Below, one piece after another: positions 53,625-63,352 of a stretch of DNA of 64,000 nt. The DNA lies in assembly GCA_049514215.1 (NCBI GenBank), contig JBEKVI010000010.1, positions 1 through 64,000 of the forward strand, in the 5' to 3' direction. The DNA is from BOG-994 sp049514215 (GTDB taxonomy: Bacteria > Pseudomonadota > Gammaproteobacteria > Burkholderiales > Burkholderiaceae_D). A model generated the notes under the pieces. The model was not told the origin of the DNA and searched no databases. It worked only from the letters and a program-made list of their open reading frames with translations. Numbering within the stretch: the first letter of the stretch is position 1; each line of letters starts with the position of its first letter. The position numbers and the translations under genes are program-made.

Positions 53625-55361
53625 GTGGGCGGCGCACAAATACCAACGATGATACGCAAACCGAGCCCCCGATCCCTAAGCTTTCTTGCCACGCTACCGG
53701 CGAGCCGGCGGGCGAAGCGGGCAGCGCTCGCGACGATCCTGATCTCGCTCGTCGGGTTCCTCGTTGCCGTGCCTTTTTCAAGAACACCGCTTCCCGTCAT
53801 CGTTGCGGTGCTCCCTTCGTACGAGGCGGCTCTGATTCTGAGCGACCTGATCACGGCCGCCCTCCTTTTCGGGCAGTACGCCATCATCCGATCCAAGGCG
53901 CTCCTTGTCCTAGCCAACGGTTACCTCTACAGCGCCATCATCGCGGCCGTGCACTTGGCGACATATCCCAACATCTTCTCGCCGGAGGGCCTTTTGGGGG
54001 CGACGTCGCAGACCACCGCCTGGATCTACATGTTCTGGCACGGGGGTTTCCCGCTTTTCGTGGTGGGCTACGCTTTTTACCGACGGCGCGAATCGTTCTC
54101 CGTCTCGAGTCTCGGCGGCGCGACCACTGCATTTGTCGCTAGCATTCTCGGGGTTTCGGTGGTGGTTGCCGGGCTGACGGTTCTGGCGACGTGGGGCCAT
54201 GGGTTGCTGCCTGCGATCATGGCGCAAGACAATCACTATACGCCGGCGCTGCCGATCGTAACGAGTGTCGTGTGGATCACGATCGCGGCATCGCTTCTGA
54301 TCCAGTGGAGGGCTACGCCTACGCCCTCGGTACTGGATCTATGGCTCATGGTCACGTTGTGCGCCTCGTTTTTCGACGTGGGACTGTCGGCCCTGTTCAA
54401 TGCCCAACGCTACGATCTCGGTTTCTACGCGGGTCGGATCTACGGTCTGATCGCAGCCGTCCTCGTTCTCCTCGTACTGCTTGTCGAAAACATCTCGCTT
54501 TACCTGCGGCTCGTGCGGGCTCACGAGCGTGAGCGAAACCGGTCGTCAGAACTTTTTGAACTCAATCGAGAACTCGATGCCTTCTCGTTCTCGATCGCCC
54601 ACGAGCTGCGCGGCCCGCTGCATATCCTCGATACCTTGGGCGAAGCTCTGAACGACGGCTATGGCAACCCGCTTGGCGCGGACGGCCTGAGCCTGGTCAA
54701 GGGCATCCGTTCGACCAGTCAGCGCCTGATTCAAATGATCGACGATCTCGTGGTTTTCGCACGGTTCGGCCGCCAGGACCTGAATCGCCGGCGCGTCGAC
54801 CTGACCAATCTGGTGAACCTCGTCATCCGGGAAATGCGGCTGGACTACGACGATTCGGGCCTGAAGATCAGCGTGTCCGATCTGGGATATGCCGACGTCG
54901 ATGCGAGCCTTGTCAAGCAGGTCTTCGTGAATCTGCTGCGCAACGCCGTGAAGTTCTCCCGCCAGCGCCCGGATGCGACCATCGAAGTGGGCCGAGCCGA
55001 CGTCCTTGGCGACGGCAACTGGACCTATTTTGTCAAGGACAATGGCGCGGGATTTGCAATGAAGGACGCGGAGCGCTTGTTCGGGATCTTTCAACGTCTG
55101 CACAGCGGCGAAGAGTTCGAAGGCACCGGCGTGGGCCTAGCGATAGCCCAGCGCATCGTCCATCGCCACGGTGGCCATATCTGGGCCGAGTCGGCCCCAC
55201 AAGCGGGTGCGACATTTCGCTTCACGCTCAGGCCCAGCGAAGTGCTCTGGAGGCTCGTGCCCATGGCTGTAGCTCGCGCAGCCGACGGGGAACCCAAGGA
55301 GGCGGGATCAGGGGGCGAGGTCCACTCCATCCAGGAAGCAAGGTCCGGCTCCAGACCCTAA
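53625..55361 (+). CDS. Sensor histidine kinase with N-terminal MASE4 membrane domain
   Basis: 578 residues (570 if ATG 53649 is used; 53625 is GTG). The N-terminal ~295 residues form a MASE4-type sensor with about eight helices. A HisKA/HATPase_c kinase follows: H-box SFSIAHELRGPLHIL with the phospho-His near residue 325, N-box NLLRNAVKFS, G1 DNGAGFAM, G2 GTGVGLAIAQRI. No receiver domain. Cognate of the upstream REC-EAL protein by position. The stop overlaps by 4 bp the stop of the convergent WYL regulator gene. Confidence 0.92.
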   Translation: MGGAQIPTMIRKPSPRSLSFLATLPASRRAKRAALATILISLVGFLVAVPFSRTPLPVIVAVLPSYEAALILSDLITAALLFGQYAIIRSKALLVLANGYLYSAIIAAVHLATYPNIFSPEGLLGATSQTTAWIYMFWHGGFPLFVVGYAFYRRRESFSVSSLGGATTAFVASILGVSVVVAGLTVLATWGHGLLPAIMAQDNHYTPALPIVTSVVWITIAASLLIQWRATPTPSVLDLWLMVTLCASFFDVGLSALFNAQRYDLGFYAGRIYGLIAAVLVLLVLLVENISLYLRLVRAHERERNRSSELFELNRELDAFSFSIAHELRGPLHILDTLGEALNDGYGNPLGADGLSLVKGIRSTSQRLIQMIDDLVVFARFGRQDLNRRRVDLTNLVNLVIREMRLDYDDSGLKISVSDLGYADVDASLVKQVFVNLLRNAVKFSRQRPDATIEVGRADVLGDGNWTYFVKDNGAGFAMKDAERLFGIFQRLHSGEEFEGTGVGLAIAQRIVHRHGGHIWAESAPQAGATFRFTLRPSEVLWRLVPMAVARAADGEPKEAGSGGEVHSIQEARSGSRP

Positions 55362-56383
55362 CCCGCGGGCTTTCGGCCCGCCCGGCTCTGCGATGCGACA
55401 CGGTCGGGCCCGGGACTCTCGGCTTTCGAGTAGAGCGATAGGAGGGCGGCCGCACGCGAGGACATCTCGCCTCTAAGCTCGGATGGAGCAAGCACCTCGA
55501 TGTCAGTGCCCGCAGCCATCAGCAGTGCCGCCGCATGCCCGAGGGTCTCAATCCTGACCGTGGCAACGCGCACCCCGAATCGATCGGGGAGCGCAGCCCG
55601 GATCGGTTCAGCCATGGCACCGCCCAGACGCTCGAGGCCGGACAGCCCCGCCTTCGTGACTCGCAGGACGGCCGTACCCGTGAGCAGCCCCGCCTCAAAA
55701 TTCGCGACCGAGTCAGCCCATGCCTTGGCGAGATCGAAATTCTTCGGCCTTTGGAACGGCTCCGCCAAAACAGTGGCGCTGCGCACCTTGTCGACCTTGT
55801 AGACCACGCTGCGCTCGCGCTTTGCGCAGACGAAGTACCAGGCTCCTGCCTTCAAAACGAGCCCGAGTGGCTCGAGGGTCTTGACGGAAGTCCTCTCCCA
55901 GCTCTCGTAGGCGATCCGAAGGCGGCGCTTTTCCCAAACCGCCTGAGCCACGGCGCGCAGTTCGCGAACGGGAGGTCTTGACTGATGATGCCATGGCACG
56001 GGATCGAAGTGGAATCGATCGACGATCTTGAACGCTTCCCGATCCGCACCTGGCGAAGTCGCGGCCAGTAACTTCAACCTCGCCGTGGCCGCATCCACGC
56101 CGAGACCCAGTTCCGCAGCCGGACCGGGCATCCCGGCAAACACGGATGCCTGGACCTCAGCCGATGTCATGCCATTGAGTTCGGCGCTCCACCCCTCTGA
56201 TATCGAAAATCCGCCGCTGGCTCCCAGTTCAGCATAGACCGGCACACCCGCTGCACTTAACTCATCGACGTCACGGTAGATCGTTCGTTTGGAGACCTCG
56301 AAGCGTTCGGCCAATTCGCGCGCAGAAACGCGCCCCCGGACCTGGAGGGTGATGAGGATGGCAAGCAGCCGACTCGCGCGCAT
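55358..56383 (-). CDS. YafY-type transcriptional regulator (HTH plus WYL domain)
   Basis: 341 residues. N-terminal winged HTH_11 (RASRLLAILITLQVRGRVSA, then FEVSKRTIYRDVDELSAAGVPV) and a WYL ligand-binding domain (about 135-310) with the WYF-like segment LKAGAWYFVCAKR. Start at ATG 56383. The palindrome GATGAC-N7-GTCATC lies 25 bp upstream, between this gene and the divergent exported-protein gene, and probably is its operator. Confidence 0.9.
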   Translation of the reverse strand: MRASRLLAILITLQVRGRVSARELAERFEVSKRTIYRDVDELSAAGVPVYAELGASGGFSISEGWSAELNGMTSAEVQASVFAGMPGPAAELGLGVDAATARLKLLAATSPGADREAFKIVDRFHFDPVPWHHQSRPPVRELRAVAQAVWEKRRLRIAYESWERTSVKTLEPLGLVLKAGAWYFVCAKRERSVVYKVDKVRSATVLAEPFQRPKNFDLAKAWADSVANFEAGLLTGTAVLRVTKAGLSGLERLGGAMAEPIRAALPDRFGVRVATVRIETLGHAAALLMAAGTDIEVLAPSELRGEMSSRAAALLSLYSKAESPGPDRVASQSRAGRKPAG

Positions 56384-56407
56384 AAAAACTCGAAAATACC
56401 ATGAAAT

Positions 56408-56426
56408 GATGACGTATTTTGTCATC
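56408..56426. promoter_or_regulatory. Candidate operator, inverted repeat GATGAC-N7-GTCATC
   Basis: Perfect 6-bp arms, AT-rich 7-base centre, in the 136-bp gap between the WYL regulator and the divergent exported protein. Typical placement for autoregulation plus control of the neighbour. Confidence 0.6.
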
Positions 56427-56519
56427 TATGAGCCCTCAAGATGGCAATGCCCCTGCGTGAGATCGCACAAAGGCCCTTTTACCGCCTCCCCTTTCAACCC
56501 CTTTTTCTCGAGGTTCCCA

Positions 56520-57101
56520 ATGATCCGATCATGGCATTTCGGCGCTGCCGTCTTCTTGCTTTCTGTCCATTCGCTAGCCTCGGCTGAGACCGTTCCGGAT
56601 GCAGCTGCGACGGCGGCTTCGGCAAGCTTGACCCATGACGGAGGACACGATTTCGACTTTGAGATCGGCACCTGGAAAATCCACCTGAAACGGCTCTTAC
56701 GGCCCTTGTCGGGAACCACTGAATGGGCGGAATTCGACGGAATATCGGTGACCCGCAAGGTCTGGGACGGTCGAGCGAATCTGGAGGAGTTTGAGTCCGA
56801 CGGTGCCAACGGACACATTGAAGGGTTAACGCTTCGCTTGTACGATCCGAATGCAAGGCAGTGGAGTCTCTACTGGGCCAACAGTAAAGACGGCAACCTG
56901 GCGATCCCGACCATTGGCGAGTTCAAGGACGGCCGGGGGCTGTTCTACGATCAGGAGCGCATCAACGGCCGATCGATTCTGGTCCGCTACGTCTGGTCGC
57001 AGATCACGACCCAATCGGCCCACTTCGAGCAATCGTTTTCAGACGACGGTGGTTTGACGTGGGAGGTCAACTGGATCACCGACCAGACTCGGGTCCAGTA
57101 G
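56520..57101 (+). CDS. Exported DUF1579-like protein
   Basis: 193 residues. Signal peptide 1-22 (F-G-A-A-V-F-L-L-S-V, cleavage A-S-A). The mature domain begins with FDFEIGTWKIHLKRLLRPLSG and continues with W-A-E-F-D-G, LRLYDPNARQWSLYWAN and FYDQERINGRSILVRYVW, the pattern of DUF1579/lipocalin-like proteins (F-D-F-x-x-G-x-W). ATG 56520 has GAGG seven bases upstream. Probably controlled by the divergent WYL regulator. Function unknown. Confidence 0.78.
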   Translation: MIRSWHFGAAVFLLSVHSLASAETVPDAAATAASASLTHDGGHDFDFEIGTWKIHLKRLLRPLSGTTEWAEFDGISVTRKVWDGRANLEEFESDGANGHIEGLTLRLYDPNARQWSLYWANSKDGNLAIPTIGEFKDGRGLFYDQERINGRSILVRYVWSQITTQSAHFEQSFSDDGGLTWEVNWITDQTRVQ

Positions 57102-57124
57102 GACGGGCTTACGCTCAGGGTGGG

Positions 57125-58507
57125 TCAGGTGAGGATTCGCTCGAATGCGGCCAAGGTCCGAGAAACGTCGCCAGCGGTCGTTTTCCAGTTGCAAACCGAG
57201 ATCCGCATGGCTCGCCGGCCTCGCCATGTCACGCCGCCAAACCATGCCTCGCCCGAAGCTTGAATGGCCGAGATGACGGCATCGGTGCGATCGTCGTGCT
57301 TGCCGTCGTCCCCTAGGAAACGCACCAAACCTTGGTTGATTCTGGGCGGGGCCAGAACCTCAACGCCCGGCAAGCGGGCCAGGCCCTCGACGATTTGAGT
57401 TGCGAACTCGCAGCAGCGCCCGACCAATTCTCCGATACCGGAGCGACCCAGTTCGCAAATCGCGGCATAGACGACGAACCCGCGTGCGCGCCGCGACCAT
57501 TCGGGATTCCAGTCCTTTGGCTCGCGAACCCCGGCCAGCGGCATGGCATAGCTCGTGGCTTGCGCGAAGACCGCTTGGTGCGATGGCGGATCCGCGACGA
57601 AGACAAAACCGTTGTCAAACGGCAGGTTCAACCACTTGTGACCGTCCGTCGCCCATGAATCGGCCAAATCGACGCCGAAAAGATAGTGACGGTGCCGTTC
57701 GCTCGTTGCCGCCCAAAGTCCGAAAGCGCCATCCACATGCACCCATGCCCCAGCTGCGTGAGCCACTTCGCAAGCGGGCGTGAATGCATCGAAGGCACCG
57801 GTATTGAGGTCTCCCGCCTGCAGACAAACCACCGTGGGACGATTTTCCGGATCGGCGAGGGCAGCAGATAGGGCATCCATTCTTATCGCTCCGTCGTCAT
57901 TGCAAGGAAGCGCTTTCACCGCATTGCTCCCGATGCCAACAAGCCGGCTAGCGCGGAGTATCGATTCATGACCGTGTTCGCTCGTAAGCACTCGTAGGCC
58001 TGGTGAACCGGCCATACCGTCCCGTTCCACATCGAAACCGCGCAGCGCAAGCAATTTGTGGCGCGCAGCCGCAAGGGCAGTGGTATGGGCCATCTGACAA
58101 CCCGTAACGAAGGCAAAGGAGGCGGCCTGCGGCAGTCCGAGCAGTTCCTTAAGCCATGAACCGCAGAGCTCTTCCACAACAGCCTCCGCCGGAGCGGAGG
58201 CTGCCGAGGCGGCGTTCTGGTCCCAGGCCGAGGTCAGCCAATCTGCAGCCAGCGCAGACGGCAAGACGCCGCCGATCACCCAACCGAAGAATCGTCCGCC
58301 GGTACACGCGTGCAGCCCGCCCTCGACGTCCTGCACGAGCTGATCGATGACGGCTGCGGCACTCAATCCGGTCTCGGGAAGGGGCCTTGAGAATCGATCA
58401 CGGAGTTGGCCGGCGGTGAGCGTCGCGCCGACCGGAGTGTCCGACAAGCTGTCAAGATAGTGAAGCGCATGCACCCGAGCGCGCTCAAGAACTTCATTCT
58501 GGGACAT
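57125..58507 (-). CDS. Pyridoxal phosphate-dependent decarboxylase (group II)
   Basis: 460-residue fold-type I PLP decarboxylase. The PLP lysine is in S-W-A-T-D-G-H-K-W-L-N (about residue 290), the stacking region is HVDGAFGLWA, and the AEAVVEELCGSWLKELLGLP helix is typical of aromatic-L-amino-acid/tyrosine-type decarboxylases. Substrate (aromatic amino acid, glutamate or cysteate) not clear. Single gene, convergent with the DUF1579-like gene. Confidence 0.92.
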   Translation of the reverse strand: MSQNEVLERARVHALHYLDSLSDTPVGATLTAGQLRDRFSRPLPETGLSAAAVIDQLVQDVEGGLHACTGGRFFGWVIGGVLPSALAADWLTSAWDQNAASAASAPAEAVVEELCGSWLKELLGLPQAASFAFVTGCQMAHTTALAAARHKLLALRGFDVERDGMAGSPGLRVLTSEHGHESILRASRLVGIGSNAVKALPCNDDGAIRMDALSAALADPENRPTVVCLQAGDLNTGAFDAFTPACEVAHAAGAWVHVDGAFGLWAATSERHRHYLFGVDLADSWATDGHKWLNLPFDNGFVFVADPPSHQAVFAQATSYAMPLAGVREPKDWNPEWSRRARGFVVYAAICELGRSGIGELVGRCCEFATQIVEGLARLPGVEVLAPPRINQGLVRFLGDDGKHDDRTDAVISAIQASGEAWFGGVTWRGRRAMRISVCNWKTTAGDVSRTLAAFERILT

Positions 58508-58843
58508 CGATTATCCTTTTGCGTGGGTCTATCCGACGCGATTCCCGCCTAGCATAGGCCGTGTACGGATCGGACGGTTCGGTCTTGATCGAAGGATGGA
58601 CGAGGCTGATCTCATCCGTTCGACCTTCGTGCAAAGTGAGGACGCCTTCGATGGTCATCGATTGCGGTCTTAGCAAGTGCGTGAGAACAAGTTCACCTTC
58701 TTTGCCGCCGCCTGGATCGTGCTCCGATTTTCATGAAAGAATGATTCGTTCCCCTTAATCCGCGAACCCTGCCGTTGGCGCCTCAGATCCAGAACATGCC
58801 AGAGTAGGCAGCGCGATCCATCAGGGGCTTTTAGGATGAAGAC
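58508..58843. other. Divergent intergenic region
   Basis: About 335 bp between the divergent decarboxylase and DUF1801 genes; promoters expected. No convincing gene or structure. Confidence 0.45.
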
Positions 58844-59257
58844 ATGAAGACGTCAGATGCGAGCCAAAGCGAGTCGGCATCCGAGCTCATATCAAAAAAG
58901 GTCGCCGAACTTGGAGACTGGAGGGGGGACACCCTCAAGAGAATGCGCAAACTCATCCAGCAGGCCGATCCTGACGTCGTCGAGGAATGGAAGTGGAGAG
59001 GGACCCCGGTCTGGTCGCACGACGGCATCATCTGTACCGGGGAATCCTACAAGAGCGTCGTCAAGCTGACCTTCGCCAAGGGAGCGTCACTGAAGGATCC
59101 GGCGCACCTGTTCAACTCCAGTCTCGAGGGAAACGTGCGCCGCGCGATCGACATTCACGAAGGAGAAGAAGTTGACGAGTCCGCCTTCAAGGCCCTCATA
59201 GGGGAAGCGGTTGCCCTAAACCGCGCCGGCAAGTCGAAATCGGCAAAGAAGGGATAA
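58844..59257 (+). CDS. DUF1801 family protein
   Basis: 137 residues of DUF1801 (YdhG/SufE-fold frataxin-like): ELISKKVAELGDWRGDTLKRM, EEWKWRGTPVWSHDGIICTG, VKLTFAKGASLKDPAHLFNS, then a Lys-rich tail (KSKSAKKG). Role in the family unknown, possibly iron handling. ATG 58844 with AGGA upstream. A strong stem-loop follows. Confidence 0.88.
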   Translation: MKTSDASQSESASELISKKVAELGDWRGDTLKRMRKLIQQADPDVVEEWKWRGTPVWSHDGIICTGESYKSVVKLTFAKGASLKDPAHLFNSSLEGNVRRAIDIHEGEEVDESAFKALIGEAVALNRAGKSKSAKKG

Positions 59258-59301
59258 GCCCAAGGAGCCGTTCCCGCTCCCGGCTCGAGCCGCTTTGGAC
59301 C

Positions 59302-59327
59302 CTCCAGCGTCCGGCTGGACGCTGGAG
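59302..59327. terminator. Bidirectional stem-loop between convergent genes
   Basis: Perfect 11-bp arms CTCCAGCGTCC / GGACGCTGGAG with a GGCT tetraloop, between the DUF1801 and carboxylesterase stops. No T-run, but the stem is very stable. Confidence 0.55.
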
Positions 59328-59335
59328 CCACTCGG

Positions 59336-60946
59336 TCAGCCTCCCGCCGCAGTCAGGATCGGCGTCCAGAAGTCGCACTTGTGAAAAGCCGAGAACAGAT
59401 AGTCGGTCGTCACCGCGTTAGGAACGAAACTCTGGAATTCGTCGGCCTGCGCCGTGTAGCGTGGCCAGTACGGTGTCCCAGATTGGTTCGGATCCGAGTC
59501 CTTAGCGAAATGGGCCCAATAGTCCACCATGGTGCCGGAGAGCGTCTGCTGCGCCGCAGACAATGGCGTACCAAACGGTGAGCGCAGATTAAAAAGATAC
59601 TGAAGCTCGGAGGCGTGAGCCGCACCGTAGGGGAAGCTCACCGGGGGTAGGAAATCCTGCGGAGCATTTTCGTCGGCGAACTGGTAGGCGAAAACCGAAA
59701 CGTACTGCGCGAGGCTTTGGATCGCGAGCCGGCTGCTGCAGGCGAAGACGTAGTCCGTTCCCAAGGCCCCCCAGGCGAGATCTGGACTCGCATAATTGCT
59801 CACCGGATACTGGGCCAGTAGCACAGGGCCCAGCGCGGCACCGAAAGTCGCATCGGTGACGGCGGCATAGGTTGCATCGGTAAGGGGGGAGCCGACGAGA
59901 TCAAAGTCAAGAGCGACGAACAGGCGCCATTCGTCGTGGTTGGATCCCATCAGGACCGGGACGCGGTTGAATCGTCCACTGGAGAATGCCGTGCCCAGGG
60001 ACAAAGGCAGGACGATGCCATCGACCGTGGGAACATAGCCCGCTGCGGTCTCATTTGCCAGGATGGTCGCCACGGGCACGGCCCGAAGGCAGGAAGCGCT
60101 CTGGTCAGCGCAGCCGACCGCGGTTGCAAAACTCGCGCCCGCCGCCTCCGAGGCCGCTAGAGCAGGCAGCGCAAGCGCATACGCACCGCTCTCGACAATC
60201 GCCTTGGAGATGAGTCCAGCGGCACCTGGCGAGGCGATTTGAGAAAGCGTGCTCAGTCCACCGGCCGACTCACCGAACACCGTGACGTTGCGCGGGTCAC
60301 CACCAAAGGCATGAATGTTGTGCTCTACCCAGCGCAGCGCCGCCTGCTGGTCGCGAAGGCCATAGTTGATGACGGCGGCACCTTGATCCTCGGGGTCGGC
60401 GGCAAGTGCGGACTGGACCAGAAAGCCGAGCGCACCCAGCCGGTAATTGATCGTGACGACAATGACGCCGCGCGACACCAGCGCCGTGGGATCATAATCA
60501 TCGCTCTCCCCGGTCACGAGCGCGCCGCCGTGAATCCACACCATCACGGGCAGGCCCGCGCGGATGTCGCGCTCGATTCCAGCCCGACCCGAGGGTGTAA
60601 ACACGTTAAGGTAGAGACAGTCCTCGCTTTGGCTTGCGATACCGAAAGGCGAGGCATTTTGAGCACAGTGCGGCGCATATGCGACCGCAGGCCGTACCCC
60701 ATGCCAAGGATGCGCAGGGCGCGGGGAACGCCAGCGCAGCTCACCCACCGGAGGGGCGGCGTAGGGGATACCCAGAAATTGTTCAATCGACCCGACTTTC
60801 GCGCCCGCGACAGCACCGTCGCTCGTGGGGACGACGCGACCGGCCGCAAAGGCCAACGCCGGGAAGGCGCAAATCGCCAGAACAAGGGTAACTAAGCGTG
60901 CCAAAGACTTTGCAACCGCTCGCGGACTCGTGCGCGAAGCTTCCAT
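59336..60946 (-). CDS. Exported carboxylesterase/lipase (type B)
   Basis: 536 residues. Signal peptide 1-33 (LVTLVLAICAFPALAFAA). The alpha/beta-hydrolase body carries SEDCLYLNVFTP, the oxyanion loop WIHGGALVTG, nucleophile elbow F-G-E-S-A-G-G, the acid near SNHDEWRLF and the His near PYGAAHASELQYL. ATG 60946 with AGAGGAG upstream; the open frame to 61042 is not used. Hydrolyses ester substrates outside the cytoplasm; specificity unknown. Confidence 0.92.
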   Translation of the reverse strand: MEASRTSPRAVAKSLARLVTLVLAICAFPALAFAAGRVVPTSDGAVAGAKVGSIEQFLGIPYAAPPVGELRWRSPRPAHPWHGVRPAVAYAPHCAQNASPFGIASQSEDCLYLNVFTPSGRAGIERDIRAGLPVMVWIHGGALVTGESDDYDPTALVSRGVIVVTINYRLGALGFLVQSALAADPEDQGAAVINYGLRDQQAALRWVEHNIHAFGGDPRNVTVFGESAGGLSTLSQIASPGAAGLISKAIVESGAYALALPALAASEAAGASFATAVGCADQSASCLRAVPVATILANETAAGYVPTVDGIVLPLSLGTAFSSGRFNRVPVLMGSNHDEWRLFVALDFDLVGSPLTDATYAAVTDATFGAALGPVLLAQYPVSNYASPDLAWGALGTDYVFACSSRLAIQSLAQYVSVFAYQFADENAPQDFLPPVSFPYGAAHASELQYLFNLRSPFGTPLSAAQQTLSGTMVDYWAHFAKDSDPNQSGTPYWPRYTAQADEFQSFVPNAVTTDYLFSAFHKCDFWTPILTAAGG

Positions 60947-61225
60947 GTCAGTCTCCTCTTGGTATTTTGGTATGGCCAATCTAGAGCAATGCGCTGGACA
61001 ACGGCCCCGGCCATCCGAAATGACGGGGACGTCGCCGCACATCGTTTTGCCGCCGAACTCGCGTGCGCTGGCAAGTCAAACGGACACCTTCCACCGATAC
61101 TGATCCCAGCAAAACCGGCGTTCGATGCTTTGACTCAGGTCTTCCCTCCTCCTGCCGGTGTCGCTTCGAGCTCGCTACCCCTTCTTGAGGAGGGGAGTCT
61201 GGCTCTTCAACGTGCGGGGTTCCGG

Positions 61226-61987
61226 CTAGCCCCAAACGCTTTTTGCGGTGATCTCGATACGTTCCTGAACGCGCTTACGATAGCCTCGGCTTAGGCGCAA
61301 CCGCCGCTTTGACTTCAGCACAACATCGTACTCCCCGTCATCGCGCAACTCCAAGCCGCTTATCCGTTCGAGCCTGACGATAATCGAACGATGGATCCGA
61401 ATGAATGTCTCACTGCCCAGGTCCCGTTCGAGTTCGGCTAGCGTTCTGCGCAGCAGATAGCTTTCTTCGCCCGCGTGCAAGCAGGCGTAGTAGTCTGCCG
61501 CCTCGACCCAATCGATGCTGGCCACATCGACGAACACGACTTTGCCCCGGCTCTTGATGACCAGCCGCTCAAGCGAGCGCGACGCCGGTCTTGCGTAATG
61601 TGCCAGCTTGTCCTTGGCGCGAGTTAAAGCACGCTCGAAGCGGCCGTCATCGAAAGGCTTTAGCAGGTAGTCCAAAGCGCCCGCCTCGAATGCGCGCAAT
61701 GCGTAGTCATCGTGCGCGGTCACGAAGATGATCGTCGAGGGTGCCTCGCTACCCAGGATCTCGAGTACGTCAAACCCGTCGCATTCGGGCATCTGGATAT
61801 CCAGAAAGAGCAGATCCGGCCGCAAGCGGCGAATGCATTCGATGGCAGCACGTCCCGATTCGCATTCGTCGACCCGGGCGATCTCGGGGTCGCGCTCAAG
61901 AAGCAGCGTAAGGTTGCGCCGCGCCAGAGTCTCATCATCCACCACGAGAACGGTGATCGACCCATTGAGTGTGGCTTTGGCGACCAT
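61226..61987 (-). CDS. LytTR-family response regulator
   Basis: 253 residues. Receiver domain (about 11-125; phospho-acceptor Asp in LLFLDIQMPECDG, Thr in FVTAHDD, Lys in YLLKPF) and LytTR DNA-binding domain (about 145-245; VEAADYYACLHAGEESYLLRRTL, FIRIHRSIIV). The ATG follows the kinase TGA directly, with AAGGAGG inside the kinase gene. Confidence 0.93.
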   Translation of the reverse strand: MVAKATLNGSITVLVVDDETLARRNLTLLLERDPEIARVDECESGRAAIECIRRLRPDLLFLDIQMPECDGFDVLEILGSEAPSTIIFVTAHDDYALRAFEAGALDYLLKPFDDGRFERALTRAKDKLAHYARPASRSLERLVIKSRGKVVFVDVASIDWVEAADYYACLHAGEESYLLRRTLAELERDLGSETFIRIHRSIIVRLERISGLELRDDGEYDVVLKSKRRLRLSRGYRKRVQERIEITAKSVWG

Positions 61988-63085
61988 TCACGCCTCCTTG
62001 AAGGGGAAGACCACGGTGACTTCGACTCCTTCAGGCATTGCATTTCGCAACTGCAGATCAGACTTGCTCCCATGCAGGATCTGCAAGCGGGTGCGTAGGT
62101 TGCCGATCCCGATGCCGACCCGCGCCGACTGGCCATCGGCAGGCAGCTGCGGGCCGTCGTTCCGGACGCCAATATGCAGGTTGCGCTCGCGGCGCTCGCC
62201 ACTGACCTGAATGCTTCCGCCGGCAACACGCTTGGCGACGCCATGCTTGATCGCGTTCTCCACGAGGGGCTGCAAAAGAAGATAGGGTACCTCGGCCTGG
62301 AGCAACTCGGCGGGGATATCTACCGTGACTTTCAGACGATCTCCAAATCGGACTTTCTGGATATCAAGATATCGCTGCAGGTACTCGACCTCCTCTGCAA
62401 GAGTGACCTGAGACCGGTGAGAGTCTTCAGAGGCGCGTCGCAGGAACTCGCTGAACCCCACAATCATGCCTACTGCGGCATCGTTGCGATGATCTCGAAC
62501 CAGGCCGGCAATCGAGTTTAAGGCATTGAACATGAAGTGCGGCTCGATCTGCCTGCGCAGGGCCGCCAGCTCCGCTCGGACCAGTTGATCGCTGAGCCTG
62601 ACCGCCTCGATCTGTTGGCGCACGATGTTTTCGCGCGATTCGATCGCGTAGCTGACAGTCAAAATCAGCGCGTAGACGACGGCGAAGGTCGGCGAGAGAT
62701 CGAGGAAGGACTGGAGCCAAAGCCTTGTAAAGGATCCGGAGGGCTGATCCATTCCCCACGGATTCAGGGCCAGGTTGATTGCAGTGTGGCTGGCCGCCGC
62801 CACAAGGCTGACTGCAACGAAGGCCATGAGATGGACCGCGACCGCGCGCAGCGTCATGTCACGCGCCATGGGAAAACGCCGGGCGAGGCGGCTTAGAATT
62901 CCCGTGGCGAACGCCCACGGCAGCCATGAACCCACTTCCAACACACAAATCGGTAACCACGACAGCTGCTTGCCGGCCAGGCGCGCCCAAAGGATGCCCT
63001 GGCTGATATCAAACAGTCCGGCCGCGACCCAGACCGCGGCGATGCGGAGTCGGAGAGATTTGGGGGCGTCGGCACGCTTTTTCAT
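61988..63085 (-). CDS. LytS/YehU-type sensor histidine kinase
   Basis: 365 residues from ATG 63085. About four transmembrane helices (about 12-170), then the His_kinase domain with RRQIEPHFMFNALNSIAGLV (phospho-His) and the HATPase with LLQPLVENAIKHG and GIGIGNLRTRL. Partner of the LytTR regulator immediately downstream. The frame is open to 63265, but the extra residues look non-coding. No clear ribosome-binding site is seen. Stimulus unknown. Confidence 0.9.
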   Translation of the reverse strand: MKKRADAPKSLRLRIAAVWVAAGLFDISQGILWARLAGKQLSWLPICVLEVGSWLPWAFATGILSRLARRFPMARDMTLRAVAVHLMAFVAVSLVAAASHTAINLALNPWGMDQPSGSFTRLWLQSFLDLSPTFAVVYALILTVSYAIESRENIVRQQIEAVRLSDQLVRAELAALRRQIEPHFMFNALNSIAGLVRDHRNDAAVGMIVGFSEFLRRASEDSHRSQVTLAEEVEYLQRYLDIQKVRFGDRLKVTVDIPAELLQAEVPYLLLQPLVENAIKHGVAKRVAGGSIQVSGERRERNLHIGVRNDGPQLPADGQSARVGIGIGNLRTRLQILHGSKSDLQLRNAMPEGVEVTVVFPFKEA

Positions 63086-63352
63086 AGCCGCTACATTACC
63101 GCGCGATTGCGTGACTGGCACGATGCTGCAGCAAATTGCTGGCGCCGTGCAGCCAGTGGTCCTGTTCGCCGGCCCTCCAATTAAGTCAAACGCATCCCGC
63201 ATCGTCCATTCCGGTGTTGCAGCAGACTGTCGGATTCCTGCAGCCGGTGATCTGTCGCATGTCATTTCGGGACGCTAGACTGATCTCCCAATTTGGATCG
63301 GCTCTTGGTCAACGCTCGAATGAACGGTGCGAGTTCTACAAGGATGTGCGAG

